A stretch of 6,786 nt of DNA from an uncultured Trueperaceae bacterium (lineage in GTDB: Bacteria > Deinococcota > Deinococci > Deinococcales > Trueperaceae): NCBI GenBank assembly GCA_937911855.1, contig CALDPK010000125.1:1-6786 (forward strand), read 5' to 3'. The translations under genes were made by a program, and so were the position numbers. The notes beneath the pieces were generated by a model that was given only the letters and a program-made list of their open reading frames with translations, ran no database searches and was not told the DNA's origin. Shown here one piece after another: positions 1 to 4,601 of this stretch (position 1 is the first letter of the stretch; each line of letters starts with the position of its first letter).

Positions 1-1
1 C

Positions 2-589
2 CCCGACACGCCGTTCAGCTCGATCCAATTCAAGCCTTCTTCCGAGAAGATATCCCTCGAAGGCGGCGGTGATTACGCCTCCTCCGACGGGAAGTACGAC
101 ACCCTCTTCTACTTCGAGGCGTGGGACGGAGAGCTCGACTGCGGCGACAGCACCGATGTCCGTCGGGATGGCACGGTCGTCGGGGAGATCATCCGTCACG
201 ACAACGCGGATGGGTCGACCTGTACGCCCAAGCTGTTCCGTTTGGTGGCCGACGAGGACGACGAGCAGAACGGCTCGCTGGTCTTCGAAGTGGCCGACCC
301 CGCCGAGCAGGACATGGCGTTCTTCGAGGCCTTCGTGACGTTCCAGGAGGATCTGGACGCCAACCCCCCGATGGTCGGAACGCTGGAGTACGACCCCGAC
401 GGGAGCGACGGATACGACGACTTCAAGACGATGCCGGCGTGTGATGAACCGCCGTTCGGCGAAGGCGGAAGCCCGAACGCGAACGCCATCCCCGACGGGC
501 ATGAAGGCTGTGTCATCGAGGTCACCCAGCACTTCGACGGCACCACCGAGTGGCACGCCGTCTTCATGGGAGACTGGAAGTTCCGCTGA
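2..589 (+). CDS. C-terminal part of an acidic, probably secreted protein of unknown function
   Basis: The frame is open from the left edge to a TGA at 587-589, giving 195 residues; the start lies outside the window. I do not recognise the family. The visible part is strongly acidic, poor in lysine, and rich in Gly, Asp, Phe, Trp and Tyr in alternating patterns typical of extracellular beta-sandwich domains. It has exactly four cysteines (fragment residues 47, 74, 147 and 170), enough for two disulfides. No membrane segment, sorting signal or catalytic motif is visible, and the chain ends bluntly in a Gly-Asp-Trp-Lys-Phe-Arg tail. Coding is supported by long openness, high G/C at third positions and a protein-like composition that the overlapping frames lack. 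Export is inferred from composition and paired cysteines; no signal peptide can be seen. It converges on rpmD across a repeat-filled gap. Confidence 0.7.
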   Translation, partial: PDTPFSSIQFKPSSEKISLEGGGDYASSDGKYDTLFYFEAWDGELDCGDSTDVRRDGTVVGEIIRHDNADGSTCTPKLFRLVADEDDEQNGSLVFEVADPAEQDMAFFEAFVTFQEDLDANPPMVGTLEYDPDGSDGYDDFKTMPACDEPPFGEGGSPNANAIPDGHEGCVIEVTQHFDGTTEWHAVFMGDWKFR

Positions 590-592
590 TAC

Positions 593-641
593 GGAAGTCG
601 GAAGTCGGAAGTCGGAAGACGGAAGACGGAAATCGGAAGTT
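593..641. repeat. Seven-copy tandem repeat of a GGAAGTC heptamer
   Basis: Seven head-to-tail 7-bp units begin four bases after the upstream stop codon. Units 1-3 are GGAAGTC, units 4 and 5 GGAAGAC, unit 6 GGAAATC and unit 7 GGAAGTT. The last unit runs into a perfect 13-bp dyad, TCGGAAGTTCCGA (633-645). The nine-base string GGAAGTTCC also occurs at 576-584, inside the last codons of the upstream gene, so the array could have grown from that gene end. The plus strand is purine-rich here. The array fills the gap between two convergent gene ends and carries no open frame of note. Its function is unknown; it may be a neutral microsatellite or one copy of a dispersed intergenic repeat. Confidence 0.9.
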
Positions 642-656
642 CCGACCCGCCTCCGG

Positions 657-842
657 CTAGTTCTCTTCTACGTCTACTAGGTGGCGGACCTTGTGCAGCA
701 TGCCCCGTACCGTCGGCGTGTCGGGGTGCTGGACGGTCTGGCGGATCTTGCGCAGCCCGAGCGACTCGATCGTCGCCCGGGCCTTGGGCTTCTCACCGAT
801 CAATGAGCGCCGCAAGGTCACCTTGAGGGTCTTGTCGGCCAC
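657..842 (-). CDS. rpmD: 50S ribosomal protein L30
   Basis: A 61-residue protein of the short bacterial L30 type, which sits on the outer surface of the 50S subunit on 23S rRNA. The chain has the usual pattern: a Lys-Val-Thr-Leu first strand, a basic Ile-Gly-Glu-Lys-Pro-Lys turn, a helix ending in Leu-Arg-Lys-Ile, and a His-Pro-Asp-Thr-Pro motif leading to Arg-Gly-Met near the C terminus. I chose the GTG at 842-840 over the in-frame TTG at 848-846. The purine run GGGGAAGG at 856-849 lies six bases from the GTG but touches the TTG, and a Met-Ala-Asp-Lys start gives the family's normal length. The TTG would add two residues and overlap the rpsE stop as TTGA. The stop is TAG at 659-657. It is the last ribosomal gene here; rplO, its usual downstream neighbour, is absent. 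Confidence 0.93.
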   Translation of the reverse strand: MADKTLKVTLRRSLIGEKPKARATIESLGLRKIRQTVQHPDTPTVRGMLHKVRHLVDVEEN

Positions 843-844
843 GA

Positions 845-1393
845 TCAACCTTCCCCACCGGCTGCCCGCACGTTCTCGGTGGAGCGGTAGGCCGCGAGCA
901 GGCCCGGTGGGGCGATCTCTTCGGCTTGCTTGCCGCGCATGCGGGCGACTTCGTCCGGGCGCCGCTGCTTCTTCAGGGCGTCGACAGTCGCCTTGGCCAC
1001 GTTGAGGTGGGTGGGCGAGCCGAGGGACTTGGCCAGGGCGTCACGCACGCCGGCCGCCTCCAGGATCTGGCGAGCGGCACCGCCGGCGATCACACCAGTA
1101 CCGGGAGCGGCCGGGCGGATCATCACCCGAGACGAGCCGTGCACCCCGATGACGTCGTGGATGATCGTCGATCCGGCCATGGGGACGGTGAACATCGACC
1201 GTCGGGCGATTTCCATGCCCTTCTGGATGGCGGCGGGCACTTCCTTGGCCTTGCCATAGCCGACTCCGACGCGGCCGCTGCCGTCTCCGACCACGCACAG
1301 AGCGGTGAAGGAGAAGCGCCGGCCACCCTGGACGACCTTCGATACTCGGTTGATCTGGACGACTCTCTCGTCGTACTGGTTCTGTTCAGCCAC
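845..1393 (-). CDS. rpsE: 30S ribosomal protein S5
   Basis: A complete 182-residue S5, which binds 16S rRNA at the back of the 30S subunit near the mRNA entry channel and contributes to decoding accuracy. The N-terminal double-stranded-RNA-binding fold covers about residues 8-75. It includes the loop Val-Gln-Gly-Gly-Arg-Arg at 21-26, the region where spectinomycin-resistance changes fall in other bacteria, and the family signature Gly-Tyr-Gly-Lys-Ala-Lys-Glu-Val around 45-52. The C-terminal alpha/beta domain holds the conserved Pro-Gly-Thr-Gly-Val-Ile-Ala-Gly-Gly run at 97-105. The tail from 145 on (Arg-Arg-Pro-Asp-Glu-Val, then Ala-Pro-Pro-Gly-Leu-Leu) resembles actinobacterial, Acidimicrobiia-like S5 as I recall it. 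The start is GTG at 1393-1391, sharing one base with the rplR stop (TAGTG) and preceded by GGAG five bases away. The gene is probably translationally coupled to rplR. Confidence 0.97.
   Translation of the reverse strand: MAEQNQYDERVVQINRVSKVVQGGRRFSFTALCVVGDGSGRVGVGYGKAKEVPAAIQKGMEIARRSMFTVPMAGSTIIHDVIGVHGSSRVMIRPAAPGTGVIAGGAARQILEAAGVRDALAKSLGSPTHLNVAKATVDALKKQRRPDEVARMRGKQAEEIAPPGLLAAYRSTENVRAAGGEG
849..856 (-). promoter_or_regulatory. Ribosome binding site that decides the rpmD start
   Basis: On the minus strand GGGGAAGG lies within the last codons of rpsE. It is six bases from the GTG at 842 and immediately abuts the TTG at 848. This spacing favours GTG as the rpmD start. The site is inferred from sequence and spacing only. 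Confidence 0.5.
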
Positions 1394-1746
1394 TAAAACT
1401 CCAATCCGGCTTCGCGGGCGGCATCGGCCAACGCCTTGAGGCGGCCGTGGTACTTGAATCCGGCCCGGTCGAAAATCACCTGCGACACGCCGGCCTCGCG
1501 GGCTCGCTGCCCGAGCAGTTCGCCCACTTTGGCGGCGGTTTCCACCGTCAGCCTGGAGTCCCGCAGGTCACTTTCCTGAGAGGAGGCGGCGGCCAGGGTC
1601 TGACCGGCCGCATCGTCGATGACCTGGGCGTAGATGTAGCGGTTGCTGCGGTACACCGTCAGCCGGGGCCGCTGGGGCGTGCCGGTGATCTTGCGACGGA
1701 CACGCTGACGGCGCCGGTTGCGGGCGGTGGCTCGGGTTGCCTTCAT
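1393..1746 (-). CDS. rplR: 50S ribosomal protein L18
   Basis: A complete 117-residue L18, which binds 5S rRNA and docks it in the central protuberance of the 50S subunit. The first 25 residues are very basic (an Arg-Asn-Arg-Arg-Arg-Gln stretch), as is normal for the rRNA-binding tail. The core follows with Arg-Pro-Arg-Leu-Thr-Val-Tyr-Arg-Ser-Asn, and the chain ends in Tyr-His-Gly-Arg-Leu-Lys-Ala-Leu-Ala-Asp-Ala-Ala-Arg-Glu-Ala-Gly-Leu, the hallmark L18 C terminus. I took the ATG at 1746-1744, which overlaps the rplF stop by one base (TGATG). A GTG one codon earlier (1749) is possible but would only add a Met. The purine-rich stretch AAAGGCGGG upstream is a plausible ribosome binding site. The gene sits between rplF and rpsE in the standard spc order. 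Confidence 0.96.
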   Translation of the reverse strand: MKATRATARNRRRQRVRRKITGTPQRPRLTVYRSNRYIYAQVIDDAAGQTLAAASSQESDLRDSRLTVETAAKVGELLGQRAREAGVSQVIFDRAGFKYHGRLKALADAAREAGLEF

Positions 1747-1970
1747 CACTTACCCGCCTTTCCCGCCTTGCGGCGAACGTGCTCGCCCACATAGCGAATG
1801 CCCTTGCCCTTGTAGGGCTCGGGCGGGCGCACCTTGCGGATGTCGGCGGCAGTCTGGCCCACCAGCTCCTTGTCGATGCCGATGACGTTGATTCGGGTCG
1901 GCTCGGGGACCTCGAATGTCACGCCACTCGGGGCGTCGACGGTGACGGAGTGGCTATATCCGACCTGCAG
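1746..1970 (-). CDS. rplF: C-terminal fragment of 50S ribosomal protein L6, cut by the junction
   Basis: The last 74 residues of L6 plus the TGA stop (1748-1746). Similarity begins at Leu-Gln-Val-Gly-Tyr-Ser-His and runs through Val-Pro-Glu-Pro-Thr, Gly-Ile-Asp-Lys-Glu-Leu-Val-Gly-Gln and the L6 signature Pro-Glu-Pro-Tyr-Lys-Gly-Lys-Gly-Ile-Arg-Tyr to a basic tail. L6 is normally about 180 residues, so roughly the first 100 are missing. The frame stays open to about 2111, but the residues encoded there are antisense to the acetyltransferase fragment and do not look like L6. The loss is therefore a sequence join, not a point frameshift. An intact L6 is expected in any bacterium and must lie elsewhere in the source genome. 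In the ribosome L6 lies near the sarcin-ricin loop and the base of the L7/L12 stalk. Its C-terminal half, seen here, carries the rRNA-binding signature. Confidence 0.93.
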   Translation of the reverse strand: MQVGYSHSVTVDAPSGVTFEVPEPTRINVIGIDKELVGQTAADIRKVRPPEPYKGKGIRYVGEHVRRKAGKAGK

Positions 1971-1975
1971 TTCCA
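1960..1975. other. Breakpoint between two unrelated sequence segments
   Basis: Minus-strand L6 similarity stops and plus-strand GNAT similarity starts at the same six bases, CTGCAG (1965-1970). This string encodes Leu-Gln in both proteins. Both genes are truncated here and neither continues on the other side. The exact base cannot be fixed because the six bases are shared. The flanks also differ in style: Shine-Dalgarno-coupled actinobacterial ribosomal genes on the left, leaderless-type promoters and Deinococcota-like proteins on the right. I infer an assembly or library chimera, with a genuine rearrangement as the less likely alternative. Confidence 0.8.
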
Positions 1976-2192
1976 CCGCGTCTCGCTCCGCACCGACTTC
2001 AACAACCACCGTTCCCGCCGCGCCGTCCTGGCCCTGGGCGCGAAAGAAGAAGGCGTGCTGCGCCGGCACATGATGACGCGCGACGGCACCCCCAGGGATA
2101 CCGTCGTTCACTCGATAATCGATCTTGAATGGCCCGAGGCGCGCGCGAAGATCCAGGAGCGGCTCGCCCGCAAGCTCGGCGAAGCCGGCTGA
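1965..2192 (+). CDS. C-terminal fragment of a RimJ/RimL-type GNAT N-acetyltransferase
   Basis: The last 75 residues of a GNAT-family acetyltransferase, which moves an acetyl group from acetyl-CoA to an amine. Recognisable parts are His-Arg-Val-Ser-Leu-Arg-Thr-Asp at the fold's late strand, Asn-Asn-His-Arg-Ser-Arg-Arg-Ala-Val (the Asn-x-x-Ser-x-x-Ala helix), Leu-Gly-Ala-Lys-Glu-Glu-Gly-Val-Leu-Arg-Arg-His-Met, and Arg-Asp-Thr-Val-Val-His-Ser-Ile-Ile-Asp-x-Glu-Trp-Pro. This ending is typical of the RimJ/RimL-like subgroup. The acetyl-CoA pyrophosphate loop and the whole N-terminal half (about 120-130 residues) are missing because of the junction at its left end. An open frame continues upstream to 1737, but that part is antisense to L6 and is not part of this protein. 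The substrate cannot be told from the fragment. Its TGA is one base from the convergent regulator's stop. Confidence 0.85.
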   Translation: MQFHRVSLRTDFNNHRSRRAVLALGAKEEGVLRRHMMTRDGTPRDTVVHSIIDLEWPEARAKIQERLARKLGEAG

Positions 2193-2193
2193 C

Positions 2194-2898
2194 TCAGCGG
2201 ATCTCGTGCAGAATCTCTGAGAGGCCTTCGGCGTCCGTGATGAGTATCTCGCGGGTGCGGGTCTCGATTACGTTCTCGGCTTCCAGCGTACGCAGGGCCC
2301 GCGTGACCGTCTCGCGGCTGGTGCCCGCCAGGCTGGCCAGCTCCTGATGCGTCAGCTTCACGAGCGGCAGGCCCCGTTCGTTCGGCTCGGCCACTCCCGT
2401 CTCGTGCAGGCGCAGCAGCACGTAGGCAACGCGGCCCTGCGCGTCCTTGTACGACAGTATCTGCGCTTCATCGTCCATGCCGCGCAGCCGGCCGGCGAGC
2501 GTCTGGGTCAGGTTCAGGCTGACCGCCGGGAAGTTCTCCATCAGCCGCGTGAAATCGTCGCGGTAGAGGAGCAGGCAGGTGCTTTCCGCCAGGGTAAGGG
2601 CGGTGGCGCTGCGGGTGGCGTCGCCTATCAGGGCCATCTCGCCGAAGAACTCAGGCGGCTGCAGCAGCGCCAGGGTCTTCTCATGGCCACCCAGGTCCAC
2701 CTTCGAGAGTTTCACCAGGCCGCTGCGCAGTATGTACAGCGCGTCGCCGGCGTCACCTTCCTGAAAGACGGTGTGGCCGGTGGGCAGGTCGCGGCGTTGC
2801 AGCACTGAAGCGCCGATCTCCAGTGCCCGGTCCGGGACACCTTTGAACAGGGGAACGGTCTCCAGGAACGGAATCAGGGCATCATCTCTGGCTGGCAT
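2194..2898 (-). CDS. Crp/Fnr-family transcriptional regulator
   Basis: A 234-residue regulator with the full Crp architecture. An N-terminal cyclic-nucleotide-binding beta-roll spans about residues 10-125 and includes the phosphate-binding cassette Phe-Gly-Glu-Met-Ala-Leu-Ile-Gly-Asp-Ala-Thr-Arg-Ser-Ala-Thr at 85-99, with the Gly-Glu and Arg-Ser pair seen in cAMP-responsive members. A dimerisation helix covers about 125-145. A C-terminal winged helix follows (Leu-Thr-His-Gln-Glu-Leu-Ala at 182-188, recognition helix Ser-Arg-Glu-Thr-Val-Thr-Arg at 194-200). No N-terminal cysteine set of an Fnr iron-sulfur cluster is present. The frame extends far upstream antisense to the ABC gene, but the ATG at 2898 is where family similarity begins and it sits seven bases from a TAGTTT -10 element. 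The general look recalls the Crp regulators of Deinococcus. Ligand and regulon are unknown. It diverges from the ABC gene. Confidence 0.92.
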   Translation of the reverse strand: MPARDDALIPFLETVPLFKGVPDRALEIGASVLQRRDLPTGHTVFQEGDAGDALYILRSGLVKLSKVDLGGHEKTLALLQPPEFFGEMALIGDATRSATALTLAESTCLLLYRDDFTRLMENFPAVSLNLTQTLAGRLRGMDDEAQILSYKDAQGRVAYVLLRLHETGVAEPNERGLPLVKLTHQELASLAGTSRETVTRALRTLEAENVIETRTREILITDAEGLSEILHEIR

Positions 2899-2905
2899 CG
2901 CCCTC

Positions 2906-2911
2906 AAACTA
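2906..2911 (-). promoter_or_regulatory. Candidate -10 element for a leaderless regulator transcript
   Basis: TAGTTT on the minus strand fits the TANNNT consensus and ends seven bases before the ATG at 2898. Transcription would start at about 2899, leaving a 5' leader of zero to one base. No convincing -35 hexamer is seen at normal spacing. The short GAGGG between element and ATG lies too close to act as a normal ribosome binding site. Confidence 0.5.
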
Positions 2912-2919
2912 CCAGAAGT

Positions 2920-2936
2920 CGCAGCGGCCGGTTGCG
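2920..2936. promoter_or_regulatory. Imperfect dyad midway between the divergent promoters
   Basis: CGCA at 2920-2923 mirrors TGCG at 2933-2936, and two of the four inner pairs also match, giving an imperfect 17-bp dyad centred on 2928. That centre is about 30 bases from each predicted transcription start, in the -35 region of both. It could be an operator for the adjacent Crp-family regulator, but it does not match the E. coli CRP consensus and could be chance in GC-rich DNA. Confidence 0.2.
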
Positions 2937-2948
2937 GGGTGCAGGCTT

Positions 2949-2954
2949 TATAGT
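2949..2954 (+). promoter_or_regulatory. Candidate -10 element for a leaderless ABC-gene transcript
   Basis: TATAGT, a close match to TATAAT, ends six bases before the ATG at 2961, so the start codon's A would be the first transcribed base. No Shine-Dalgarno sequence precedes the ATG. Leaderless genes with this layout are common in Deinococcota and Actinomycetota. No clear -35 hexamer is visible 17 bp upstream. Confidence 0.6.
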
Positions 2955-2960
2955 TGACGG

Positions 2961-3641
2961 ATGACTGCAGTGATTTCCTGCCGGAACGTGTGGCGCGCCT
3001 ACCGGAACAAGGCCAGTTCGACAAGCGTCCTGCACGGCGTGAACCTGGACGTGCACCGGGGAGAGGTCGCAGCCATCCTCGGACCGTCGGGTTCGGGGAA
3101 GAGCACCCTGCTGCGGCTGCTCGCCGGGCTCGACTCCCCGGATAAGGGCAGCATCTTCTGGGACGGCTTCCCCGTGCACGAGCACCGGCCGCAGGACCTG
3201 GCGCGCCAGCGCTCAGCGAGTGTCGGCCTGGTGTTCCAGCAGCACTACCTGTTAGAAGACCTGACCGCCCTCGAGAACGTGACGCTGCCCGGCCGCATCC
3301 GCGGCGAAGACGGCACCGAGCGCGGCGTCGAACTGCTGGAACTGGTGGGCCTGACAGCCCGGGCGGGTCACCTGCCCGAGCAGCTCTCCGGCGGCGAGAA
3401 GCAGCGGGTGGCCGTGGCGCGGGCACTGTTCGACCGGCCACCCATCATCCTGGCGGACGAACCTACCGGCAGCCTGGACCGCAGCAACGCCCTGGGCGTC
3501 TACCGCCTGCTCGTCGAACTGGCCCGCGCCCGCAACTCGGCGGTACTGCTCGTCACCCACGACGAAGGCCTGGTACAGGACGTCGACACCCGCTACCACC
3601 TGACCGAAGGCAAACTCGAACGCCTGGGTGTTCCGGCTTGA
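2961..3641 (+). CDS. ABC transporter ATP-binding protein, LolD/MacB type
   Basis: A complete 226-residue ATPase that would drive a membrane partner by ATP hydrolysis at the inner face of the cytoplasmic membrane. All motifs are present in order: Walker A Gly-Pro-Ser-Gly-Ser-Gly-Lys-Ser-Thr at 41-49, Q-loop Gln93 in Val-Phe-Gln-Gln, signature Leu-Ser-Gly-Gly-Glu at 142-146, Walker B with Asp166-Glu167, Gly-Ser-Leu-Asp at 170-173, and the switch His200. The segment His-Tyr-Leu-Leu-Glu-Asp-Leu-Thr-Ala-Leu-Glu-Asn-Val and the Glu-Pro-Thr-Gly-Ser-Leu-Asp motif place it in the LolD/MacB/FtsE branch, whose members work in lipoprotein release, drug or peptide efflux, or cell division. No permease gene lies next to it, so the partner is encoded elsewhere or the ATPase serves several. 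The start is the ATG with a -10 element at 2949-2954. Its stop overlaps the manA start as TTGA. Confidence 0.92.
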   Translation: MTAVISCRNVWRAYRNKASSTSVLHGVNLDVHRGEVAAILGPSGSGKSTLLRLLAGLDSPDKGSIFWDGFPVHEHRPQDLARQRSASVGLVFQQHYLLEDLTALENVTLPGRIRGEDGTERGVELLELVGLTARAGHLPEQLSGGEKQRVAVARALFDRPPIILADEPTGSLDRSNALGVYRLLVELARARNSAVLLVTHDEGLVQDVDTRYHLTEGKLERLGVPA

Positions 3642-4591
3642 CCGCTGAACCGTACCCGCTTTACCTGCAGCCGCACTTAAGCCGCCGCCTGTGGGGCGAC
3701 GCCAGCCTGGAAACGTACCTGGGACTCGAACCGGCCGGACCCGGTGATCCTTGGGGGGAAAGCTGGCAGGTGTGGGCAGGCAACAGGATCGTCAACGGGC
3801 CGCTGGCAGGCTCAACCCTGCAGGAAGCTGCCGACCTGTGGGGCGAGCAGCTGCTTGGTTCGCTTGCCTCTGGTTCCCAGGTGCCGCTGCTCGCCAAGTT
3901 CATCGCCGCGGGACAGGACCTGTCACTGCAAGTGCACCCGGCTGACGCCTACGCGCTCGCTCGTTACGGCCAGCCGGGCAAGGCTGAGGCGTGGCTGATC
4001 CTGCGGGCGAGGCCGGGAGCGTTCGTCTACTGGGGATTCAAGGAGACCGTTTCGGCCGCGGCGGTGCGCGCGGCTGCTGCTGACGGCACGCTCGCTGAGC
4101 TGCTGAACCGGGTGCCCGTTACTTCCGGTGACGTCATCTACAACCCACCCGGTACGGTGCACGCAATTGGTGCAGGCATCATCCTCTACGAGATCCAGCA
4201 GTCGAGCGACCTGACCTTCAGGCTTTACGACTACGGCCGCCGCGACTCTTACGGGAACCTGCGGGAACTGCACCTGGACGAAGGTCTGGCTGTTGCTGAC
4301 CTGACGGGTGGTGAGTCTGCCAAAGTTCTGCCGCGCGAGCTCGAGTCGGGCGGACGGGAGCTGATCGTCACGCCGCACTTCGTACTGACGTCGTCAGTAC
4401 AAGGTCAGTACCTGCACGCAACAGAAGCCAGCCTCCAGCTGTTAACGGCTGTGGAGGGCGACATCACGTTACGAGGACAGGACAACCAGCTGAAACTGCC
4501 GGCAGGCACCTCGCTGGTGCTGCCGGCAGTGGAACAACGTTATGAGATCGAAGGAACAGGCACGCTGCTCAGCGCCCGCCTCCCGGACTGA
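3638..4591 (+). CDS. manA: Mannose-6-phosphate isomerase, class I
   Basis: A 317-residue zinc enzyme interconverting mannose 6-phosphate and fructose 6-phosphate in the cytoplasm, linking glycolysis with GDP-mannose and glycan synthesis. Length matches the short Bacillus-type class I enzymes, not the roughly 390-residue E. coli form. The cupin zinc ligands are visible: Gln98 and His100 in Leu-Gln-Val-His-Pro, Glu117 in Lys-Ala-Glu-Ala-Trp, and His175 in Pro-Gly-Thr-Val-His-Ala. The active-site arginine is probably Arg195 in Asp-Leu-Thr-Phe-Arg-Leu-Tyr-Asp-Tyr-Gly-Arg. The metal motif usually reads Lys-Thr-Glu; here the Thr is Ala. The start is TTG at 3638, inside the ABC stop (TTGA). No better codon exists before similarity begins at residue 6, and no strong ribosome binding site is seen, so coupling to the ATPase gene is likely. 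The stop is two bases from the convergent lon stop. Confidence 0.93.
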   Translation: MTAEPYPLYLQPHLSRRLWGDASLETYLGLEPAGPGDPWGESWQVWAGNRIVNGPLAGSTLQEAADLWGEQLLGSLASGSQVPLLAKFIAAGQDLSLQVHPADAYALARYGQPGKAEAWLILRARPGAFVYWGFKETVSAAAVRAAAADGTLAELLNRVPVTSGDVIYNPPGTVHAIGAGIILYEIQQSSDLTFRLYDYGRRDSYGNLRELHLDEGLAVADLTGGESAKVLPRELESGGRELIVTPHFVLTSSVQGQYLHATEASLQLLTAVEGDITLRGQDNQLKLPAGTSLVLPAVEQRYEIEGTGTLLSARLPD

Positions 4592-4593
4592 AC

Positions 4594-4601
<8 letters not shown>
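4576..4601. terminator. Weak hairpin across the manA/lon convergent stops
   Basis: CCGCCT at 4576-4581 pairs with AGGCGG at 4596-4601 around a 14-base loop that contains both stop codons. A hairpin here would be read from both strands. No T-tract follows on either side and the stem is only six pairs, so this is at best a weak bidirectional termination signal. Confidence 0.2.

Noticed and set aside
593..641. CRISPR-like array
   Set aside because: The units are 7 bp and directly adjacent, with no spacers and no cas genes nearby.
633..645. Rho-independent terminator for the convergent genes at 589 and 657
   Set aside because: The 13-bp dyad has a single-base centre, so it cannot form a proper hairpin loop, and no T-tract follows on either strand.
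1746..2111. Minus-strand frame read as a 121-residue L6 variant with a new N terminus
   Set aside because: The N-terminal 47 or so residues are antisense to the acetyltransferase and unlike any L6; only the last 74 are genuine.
1737..2192. Plus-strand open frame read as one 151-residue protein
   Set aside because: Only the part from about 1965 resembles a GNAT acetyltransferase; the first half is antisense to L6 and has no protein-like pattern. It is a by-product of the junction, not a fusion gene.
2899..3441. N-terminal extension of the Crp-family frame by 181 residues
   Set aside because: It is antisense to the ABC gene, is very rich in Arg, Ala, Gly and Pro with no family similarity, and regulator similarity begins at the ATG at 2898.
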